This document shows positions 59,070 through 64,000 of a stretch of DNA of 64,000 nucleotides, in pieces. Numbering within the stretch: position 1 is the first letter of the stretch; each line of letters opens with the position of its first letter. The notes under the pieces are model-generated. The model was not told the DNA's origin and ran no database searches. It saw only the letters and a program-made list of their open reading frames with translations. The stretch is from Dysgonomonas sp. UBA7710 (lineage in GTDB: Bacteria > Bacteroidota > Bacteroidia > Bacteroidales > Dysgonomonadaceae): assembly GCF_002482385.1 (NCBI RefSeq), contig NZ_DLFW01000002.1:124001-188000 (forward strand), given 5' to 3'. The position numbers and the translations under genes are program-made.

Positions 59070-60005
59070 TTAGTTATTTCTTTTGGAATAAAGCCATGCC
59101 GTTTCAAATTTGGGATTCTCCTTCCTGAAAGTGTCAAGGAATGATTCGGCCTGAGTCTTATCTTCAAACGAAGATATATATATCCTGTATCTGTCGTCTC
59201 CTTCTACAATGTTTGCATTGTTAAATCCATTATTCTTAATTTTGGAGAGCAGATTATTAGCTCTATCCATTGTGTCTTCTCCTCCGACAATAATATAATA
59301 AATACGGCCGGATTTAGGTTTGGCAGAACTCTCTTCTGTCGTGTTGCCGGCTTGTTCCGTATTGTATGTCTGATTGCTCAAATCTTCAATTCCTTTATCT
59401 TGATAGTGTGATAACGAACTTGTAATTGTTGATATAAAATCAGCTTTTTGAGAAGTTTTATTATTGCTGTCTTTGATATTAACAGGTGTCATAAAAAGTG
59501 TAATTGCAGCTACACCGGCAGCTACAGCCCCAATTGTATACTTTAAGGACAGATTCCTTTTATTTCTTACAATTATTTTATCTATTTCGGACAGTTGTTT
59601 TATGCTTGTAGGGCATAACCCAAATAGACCGGGATGTATAATCGACCTGTTCTGTGCGAAAAGAATGTTTCCCTCATTATCAGTTGTGAATGAACCAAGG
59701 TTACCAAACGGAACTGTTCTGCCGTCTTTCAGGTTCATTTTAGTTGCTGTCACAAACTCTTTTATCTTTTTGCATGCAGCGTTATAGGATATCTTCTCAT
59801 CTTTTGTTATATATGATGCAATAATGCCATCATTATGATTTAGTTCCGGATTGAAAACAATACTGTGTTTAGGCGGTTTTATTTCGCCGTTGGATAAGAA
59901 TCCAGCCGGTTCCATATTTAATATGAAGCCGCCAAAATCGGGTATAATAACACAATTGTGTATAGGAAGTGAAAATTCTAAGTATTTGAATATTGTTTTT
60001 TCCAT
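59070..60005 (-). CDS. HU-CCDC81 and SPOR domain membrane protein
   Basis: A 311-residue protein with two HU-like DNA-binding-fold domains at the N-terminus (residues 1-60, FKYLEFSLPIHNCVIIPDFGGFI, and about 65-135, KISYNAACKKIKEFVTATKMNLKDGRTVPFGNLGSFTTDNEGNI), one membrane helix (about 155-175, YTIGAVAAGVAAITLFM), a low-complexity linker and a C-terminal SPOR domain (about 235-308, YYIIVGGEDTMDRANNLLSKIKNNGFNNANIV), which binds denuded septal peptidoglycan. The orientation puts the HU part in the cytoplasm and SPOR in the periplasm. In Bacteroidetes these fusions are conserved but poorly studied. Confidence 0.9.
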   Translation of the reverse strand: MEKTIFKYLEFSLPIHNCVIIPDFGGFILNMEPAGFLSNGEIKPPKHSIVFNPELNHNDGIIASYITKDEKISYNAACKKIKEFVTATKMNLKDGRTVPFGNLGSFTTDNEGNILFAQNRSIIHPGLFGLCPTSIKQLSEIDKIIVRNKRNLSLKYTIGAVAAGVAAITLFMTPVNIKDSNNKTSQKADFISTITSSLSHYQDKGIEDLSNQTYNTEQAGNTTEESSAKPKSGRIYYIIVGGEDTMDRANNLLSKIKNNGFNNANIVEGDDRYRIYISSFEDKTQAESFLDTFRKENPKFETAWLYSKRNN

Positions 60006-60009
60006 AATG

Positions 60010-60017
60010 CAAATATA
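60010..60017 (-). promoter_or_regulatory. -7 promoter element of the HU/SPOR gene (leaderless)
   Basis: On the minus strand TATATTTG, ending 4 bp before the ATG at 60005, which implies a leaderless transcript. Confidence 0.6.
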
Positions 60018-60179
60018 ATCATAAGCAGAATAATTTTATAGTAAAAAAGGAATTTTATTTTTCAATTTATGGCATTGTGGTTATGCTCAAAGTGTAAAGG
60101 ATTTTTTAGTATTTATAGTTGATGATAAGGTTTAAGGGAAAGACCATTCGTAAAAAAGTGTAGTTTGATATAAAAGCAT

Positions 60180-60187
60180 TAATTTTG
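60180..60187 (+). promoter_or_regulatory. -7 promoter element of gmhA
   Basis: TAATTTTG, 14 bp before the ATG at 60202; a GTG at 60187 overlaps it and is rejected as start. Confidence 0.55.
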
Positions 60188-60201
60188 TGCAAAAAAGGAA
60201 T

Positions 60202-60798
60202 ATGGATACTGAAAGTATAATTAAAAATCAAATTGAGAATTCAATTTCTGTAAAAGAAGCAATATTAACAGATGCTGCTTTATTGAAGAATATTCAGGAT
60301 GCCGCCGAAATGGTTACAGATGCATATCGCAGTGGATTTAAAACCTTATTGGCGGGCAATGGCGGAAGTGCTGCTGATGCCCAGCATATTGCAGGGGAAT
60401 TTGTAAGCCGATTCTATTTCGACAGACCCGGCATACCTTCTATCGCTTTATCTACAGATACGTCTATTCTGACGGCTATAGGTAACGATTATGGATTTGA
60501 CCGGTTGTTTGAACGTCAGGTGCAGGCTCATGCTCAGGTTGGGGATGTTTTTATTGGAATCACTACTTCTGGTAATTCCGAGAATATATATAAGGCCTTG
60601 ATAGCATGCCGGGAGAAAGGCGTTAAGACAATTGTATTTACAGGAAAAGGAGGCGGTCGTGTTGTGGACATTTGTGATATATGTATAAAAATTCCTTCTG
60701 ATGAGACTCCACGAATACAAGAATCACATATACTTGTAGGACATATAATATGTTGTATTGTAGAAGAAGAGTTATTCGGATATTTAAATAAAGAATAA
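60202..60798 (+). CDS. gmhA: Sedoheptulose-7-phosphate isomerase
   Basis: A 198-residue SIS-domain isomerase for the first step of ADP-heptose synthesis (LPS core or surface-layer glycans). Motifs: LLAGNGGSAADAQHIAGEFVSRF (Ser and zinc-binding His), TDTSILTAIGNDYGFDRLF, GITTSGNSENIYKAL, and TPRIQESHILVGHIICCIVEE (second zinc site). ATG 60202 has an AAAAGG just upstream. No other heptose genes are adjacent in this window, but a polysaccharide locus follows. Confidence 0.93.
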   Translation: MDTESIIKNQIENSISVKEAILTDAALLKNIQDAAEMVTDAYRSGFKTLLAGNGGSAADAQHIAGEFVSRFYFDRPGIPSIALSTDTSILTAIGNDYGFDRLFERQVQAHAQVGDVFIGITTSGNSENIYKALIACREKGVKTIVFTGKGGGRVVDICDICIKIPSDETPRIQESHILVGHIICCIVEEELFGYLNKE

Positions 60799-60862
60799 CT
60801 ATTTTATCATTAATTGTATTTAAGATAGCTGGGCAAAAAGCAAAATGTTTATTGATAATACG

Positions 60863-60893
60863 CTTGCTTTCAGCTAAAAAATGTCTACATTTG
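60863..60893 (+). promoter_or_regulatory. Promoter of the exopolysaccharide locus
   Basis: CTTG (60863-60866), 19-bp spacer, TACATTTG (60886-60893). Transcripts starting near 60899 would have a roughly 200-nt leader before the Wza-like gene. Confidence 0.65.
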
Positions 60894-60926
60894 TAACGCG
60901 AAAAAAACAAGAGGGTAGTATAGTTG

Positions 60927-61073
60927 ATGAGGCTATTGCAACTCTTTGGCTTTCTGTGTTTTATGTATTTATTAAATGAAGATAGAATACCTCTGCGGTT
61001 GTTGGCAGATGATTACCTTATACAAAATAAAAAAACAGTAATAGGTTATTATAATTCAATTAGAGAATCATAA
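60927..61073 (+). CDS. Candidate 48-residue small protein in the leader of the Wza-like gene
   Basis: An ATG-to-TAA frame of 48 codons starting MRLLQLFGFLCFMYLLNEDR; the first about 16 residues are hydrophobic, the rest polar (PLRLLADDYLIQNKKTVIGYY). It begins about 30 nt after the predicted transcription start and ends 26 bp before the Wza-like ATG, filling most of the 301-bp gap 60799-61099. No family is recognised. It could be a small membrane protein, a leader peptide, or chance. Confidence 0.4.
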   Translation: MRLLQLFGFLCFMYLLNEDRIPLRLLADDYLIQNKKTVIGYYNSIRES

Positions 61074-61099
61074 ATTCCCGGACAAATTAACTCAGATAT

Positions 61100-63499
61100 A
61101 TGAAAAGACTTATTCTTTATTTCTTTGCCTTCCTAATTTCTACTAGTTTGCTGTTTGCGCAAATGTCAGATGAGCAGGTGCTTAGTTTTGTGAAAACGGA
61201 AATGGATAAAGGTACATCTCAACAAGCAATAGGTGCGGAATTGTTAAAAAGAGGAGTGACTCAAGCGCAGGTGGAGAGGGTAAAAAATCAGGTAAATCAA
61301 CAAAGCCAGTCGGTCTCAACATCCTCTAATAATAAGACTGAGAGTGTATTAAGAACTAATAAGACAGAGTCTGTATTGACTGCGAAAACTTTAGCTGATA
61401 CGTTAGATCAATCTGTGACGAAAAATAAATTAGATATATTTGGAAAAAATATATTTAATCAAAAAAATCTTTCATTTACGCCTAATGTCAATATTCCTAC
61501 TCCGGAGGATTATAAGCTGGGGCCTGGAGATGAGGTTGTAATTGATATTTGGGGAGCATCTCAAACTTCTGTCAGACAAACGATATCTCCAGAGGGAAAT
61601 ATTACTGTAGATAGATTAGGACCGGTTTTTCTGAATGGGATGACAATTAAAGAAGCAAATAATTATGTTCAACAGAAATTTGCAGGACTCTATTCAGGAA
61701 TAGGAGATTATGAAGGGTCTTCCCAAATTAAATTAACATTAGGACAAATTCGTACTATCCAAATAAATATAATGGGAGAGGTGATTGCTCCCGGTACATA
61801 TTCTGTATCATCATTATCATCGGTTTTCCATGCATTGTATAATGCCGGAGGTATAAATGATATAGGGACTTTGAGATCAATACAGTTATATCGTAAAGGG
61901 AAATTAATAAAAACAGTAGATATATATAAATATTTGTTGGATGGAGATTCCAGTAGTGACATACGTTTAAGCGACGGAGATATAATTATTGTTCCTCCGT
62001 ATATTTCATTAGTGGAAATATCAGGGAAGGTAAAACGCCCGATGTATTATGAGGTGACTGCTCAGGAAACTTTAGCCGATCTGATTAAATATTCGGGAGG
62101 ATTCACTGGAGATGCCTATAGAGACGAAATCAGTCTGGTACGTAAAACAGGGGCTTATGATAAAGTATTTACCCTGACTTCTGCAAACTATGTCAATTTT
62201 ATATTGGATGACGGGGATCAGATAGAAGTTCGTTCAGGATTAAACTTGTATGAAAATAGAGTTGAAATTCAAGGAGCAGCTTACAGACCTGGTTATTATG
62301 AAATAGGGAAAGATATAAAGACGGTAAAGAACCTGATAGAGATGGCGGGCGGCTTGAGAGATAATGCATTTCAATATAGGGCGATATTAACAAGAGAAAA
62401 GGATGACCTGACGATTGAAAATATTTCAATTAATCTGAATTCACTTCTTACAGGTAGTATTAGTGATATAGCTTTGAGAAAGAATGATATTCTGTTTATT
62501 CCGACAAAAGATGTTGTTTCCGACTTAGGAGATTTTGCAATTTATGGAAATGTGGTTTCACCCGGTTCGTATAATTATGCAGATAATACAACTATCGAAG
62601 ATTTAATAATCAAGGCGGGAGGATTGTTAGGCTCTGCTTCTACAGCTAAAGTTGATGTTGCCCGTAGGATTGTAGACCCGATGAGTACAGAAAGTCAGTC
62701 TATAATTGCAGAGACATTTACCTTTAGCATAAAAGATGGTTTAATTGCGGATGGTATTTCTAATTTTACGTTGAAGCCTTATGACCAGGTATATGTGCGT
62801 AGAAGTCCGGGGTATATTGAACAGCGTAATATTGAGCTTCAGGGTGAAGTATTATTTCCCGGAACATATGCTCTTAAAGAGAAGACCGAGAGGCTTTCGG
62901 ATGTGATAAAACGAGCAGGAGATCTGACACCGCATGCTTATTCTCGGGGTGCGAAATTGGTGAGGGAAAAGTCCCAGAGAGAGATTGAAAACCAGAGAAA
63001 ATCGTTAAAAATGCTTTCTGAAAGCGGGGCAAAAGATTCTATATCCAGCGATTTAATGGAAATTGATAAGTATTATACTATAGGAATTGAGTTAGATAAA
63101 GCAATTGCAAATCCGAGATCTGAATATGACTTGGTATTACAGCCCGGAGATATGCTGCTGATACCGGAATACGATAACACTGTGAAGATTAATGGAGCTG
63201 TCATGTATCCGAATACTATATTATATAAAAAAGGTGAAAAGGTTTCATACTATATTAATCAGGCGGGAGGCTATAATGATATAGCTCAGAAGAAAAGGGC
63301 TTATATTGTTTATATGAATGGCACGGTAGCAAAGGTTAAAGGTTCGAGTCGAGATGCGATTCAACCGGGTTGTGAGATAATAGTCCCATCTAAAGAGCAG
63401 AAACAAAAAATGACTTTGGCAGAAACGATCAGCATTGGTACAAGTATAACTTCGATGGCCTCGGTTGTGGCTTTATTGATTAATGCATTGACTAAATAA
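61100..63499 (+). CDS. Polysaccharide export outer-membrane protein, Wza-like with multiple SLBB repeats
   Basis: A 799-residue exported protein (signal peptide MKRLILYFFAFLISTSLLFAQ). After a Gln-rich segment (residues 20-75) comes the Poly_export domain (about 130-215, EDYKLGPGDEVVIDIWGASQTSVRQTISPEGNI) and then about five or six SLBB-type beta-grasp repeats, each with a GxVxxPGxYxxxxxxTLxDxIxxAGG pattern (for example IMGEVIAPGTYSV, IYGNVVSPGSYNY, LQGEVLFPGTYAL). It ends in a hydrophobic helix (SIGTSITSMASVVALLINAL). Larger than E. coli Wza (about 380), as usual in Bacteroidetes. It would form the outer-membrane channel for a capsule or exopolysaccharide. Confidence 0.93.
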   Translation: MKRLILYFFAFLISTSLLFAQMSDEQVLSFVKTEMDKGTSQQAIGAELLKRGVTQAQVERVKNQVNQQSQSVSTSSNNKTESVLRTNKTESVLTAKTLADTLDQSVTKNKLDIFGKNIFNQKNLSFTPNVNIPTPEDYKLGPGDEVVIDIWGASQTSVRQTISPEGNITVDRLGPVFLNGMTIKEANNYVQQKFAGLYSGIGDYEGSSQIKLTLGQIRTIQINIMGEVIAPGTYSVSSLSSVFHALYNAGGINDIGTLRSIQLYRKGKLIKTVDIYKYLLDGDSSSDIRLSDGDIIIVPPYISLVEISGKVKRPMYYEVTAQETLADLIKYSGGFTGDAYRDEISLVRKTGAYDKVFTLTSANYVNFILDDGDQIEVRSGLNLYENRVEIQGAAYRPGYYEIGKDIKTVKNLIEMAGGLRDNAFQYRAILTREKDDLTIENISINLNSLLTGSISDIALRKNDILFIPTKDVVSDLGDFAIYGNVVSPGSYNYADNTTIEDLIIKAGGLLGSASTAKVDVARRIVDPMSTESQSIIAETFTFSIKDGLIADGISNFTLKPYDQVYVRRSPGYIEQRNIELQGEVLFPGTYALKEKTERLSDVIKRAGDLTPHAYSRGAKLVREKSQREIENQRKSLKMLSESGAKDSISSDLMEIDKYYTIGIELDKAIANPRSEYDLVLQPGDMLLIPEYDNTVKINGAVMYPNTILYKKGEKVSYYINQAGGYNDIAQKKRAYIVYMNGTVAKVKGSSRDAIQPGCEIIVPSKEQKQKMTLAETISIGTSITSMASVVALLINALTK

Positions 63500-63502
63500 G
63501 GG

Positions 63503-64000
63503 ATGGAAGAGAAGCAAAACAATATAGCAGAGGAGAAAGAAATTGATCTGCTGGCATTAGCCAATAAGATATGGGTAAATAAGACGTTTATATTAAAGGC
63601 CTTAGGTGTTGGATTATTTATAGGGCTTATAGTTGCATTTAGTATTCCGAAGGAATATACAACGACGGTAATTTTAACTCCGGAATCTAAATCTACAACA
63701 TCCGGAAATATGGGATCATTAGCTGCATTGGCTGGGATAAATCTGAATAGTGCTGTTGGAGAGGATGCTTTAGCTTCTCCGGAATTATATCCTAGCGTTA
63801 TTAATTCCACTCCTTTTTTAAGAGGCCTGCTGGATATAAAGGTAACTGATTCAAAGAAGAATATTGATATGACTTTGTATAGCTATATGAGTGATTATCA
63901 ATCTGCGGCATGGTGGGGTTATATCCTAAAGGCGCCCGGATTACTGAAGGGATTATTTGCATCGGAAAAGAAAGGTTTAAATGATGGAAATAAATCTAAT
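63503..64000 (+). CDS. Wzz-type chain-length determinant, N-terminal 166 residues (runs off window edge)
   Basis: ATG at 63503, three bases after the Wza-like stop, with the frame open to base 64000. A cytoplasmic acidic lead (MEEKQNNIAEEKEIDLLALANKIW) is followed by a membrane helix (about residues 31-50, ILKALGVGLFIGLIVAFSI) and the Wzz signature PKEYTTTVILTPESKSTTSGNMGSLAALAG. Members set polysaccharide chain length with Wzx/Wzy-type machinery. Only the N-terminus is in the window, so a fused tyrosine kinase cannot be excluded. This marks the start of a glycan locus to the right. Confidence 0.92.
   Translation, partial: MEEKQNNIAEEKEIDLLALANKIWVNKTFILKALGVGLFIGLIVAFSIPKEYTTTVILTPESKSTTSGNMGSLAALAGINLNSAVGEDALASPELYPSVINSTPFLRGLLDIKVTDSKKNIDMTLYSYMSDYQSAAWWGYILKAPGLLKGLFASEKKGLNDGNKSN

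Overview
The window is an ordinary-looking stretch of a Bacteroidales chromosome of roughly 40% GC. I suspect Dysgonomonas or a close relative, but the genus is inference. Evidence for the phylum: many promoters of the TAnnTTTG (-7) type, two with an ideal TTTG-N19 upstream box; several families largely confined to Bacteroidetes (DUF4270, DUF4834, DUF4199, HU-CCDC81/SPOR fusion, short glycogen-synthase-like protein beside panC/panD); lipoproteins with Bacteroidetes-style signal peptides; and the gene orders tig-clpP-clpX-recQ-coaD-ctp and rpsF-rpsR-rplI. I found no tRNA, rRNA, insertion sequence, prophage or CRISPR array.

Layout. 1-2.6 kb: start of a glycogen branching enzyme (cut by the window edge), a YhcH-family protein, a DUF805 protein and a small lipoprotein, all on the minus strand. 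2.7-12.5 kb (plus): an M3 peptidase, EF-P, RadC, a DUF59 protein with an LpxH-like hydrolase, a CidA/LrgB pair, a Uup-like ABC-F ATPase and an MFS transporter, then a Gfo/Idh/MocA oxidoreductase on the minus strand. 14.2-21.8 kb: a DUF6056-like membrane protein, a LysE exporter, a TonB-dependent receptor with a His-rich companion, a DUF4270 lipoprotein and a truncated glycogen-synthase-like protein. 22-32.4 kb (mostly plus): panC, panD, a MATE transporter, trmN6 (minus), lon, DUF4199, a GT2, a nitroreductase, mntP, DUF4834 and a galactofuranosyltransferase-like gene. 32.4-40.5 kb (minus): a protein quality-control/housekeeping run (S41 protease, coaD, recQ, clpX, clpP, tig). 40.7-46.3 kb: a Crp/Fnr regulator translationally coupled to a GH3-family enzyme, then the oxidative pentose phosphate genes (gnd, zwf, pgl). 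46.8-48.4 kb: a second small lipoprotein and rplI-rpsR-rpsF. 48.5-56.6 kb: MarR, a GT14, an EEP-fold protein, a beta-helix lipoprotein, an isoprenylcysteine-methyltransferase-like protein, a half-size EamA transporter, a DsbA/FrnE-like protein and PepD. 56.8-64 kb: OmpH-like protein, aroE, upp, a membrane-tethered HU/SPOR protein, gmhA, and the first two genes (Wza-like, Wzz-like) of an exopolysaccharide locus that leaves the window.

The coding content holds no obviously new multi-gene system. The unexplained signal is in the spacers. First, a dispersed element of about 75-95 bp occurs five times (6.8, 6.9, 18.8, 30.8, 46.3 kb). It always ends in a small hairpin, AGGTC-NNN-GACCT or a wobble variant, and four copies sit in the 5' leader region of a gene. 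It looks like an undescribed cis-acting RNA or a dispersed palindromic element. Second, several spacers are mosaics of short 7-10 bp-period 'words' (such as TAACTCATAAC, GTTACCTTT, AGCTTTT). These are often in complementary orientation, giving perfect 12-18 bp hairpins. One mosaic of about 330-380 bp occurs twice in inverted orientation, 8 kb apart, sharing an exactly identical 82-bp core (5857-5938 versus 13844-13925). Other items worth checking are a 48-codon ORF filling the leader of the Wza-like gene, a 21-codon ORF abutting the OmpH-like start codon, leaderless promoters, and a pair of paralogous small lipoproteins.
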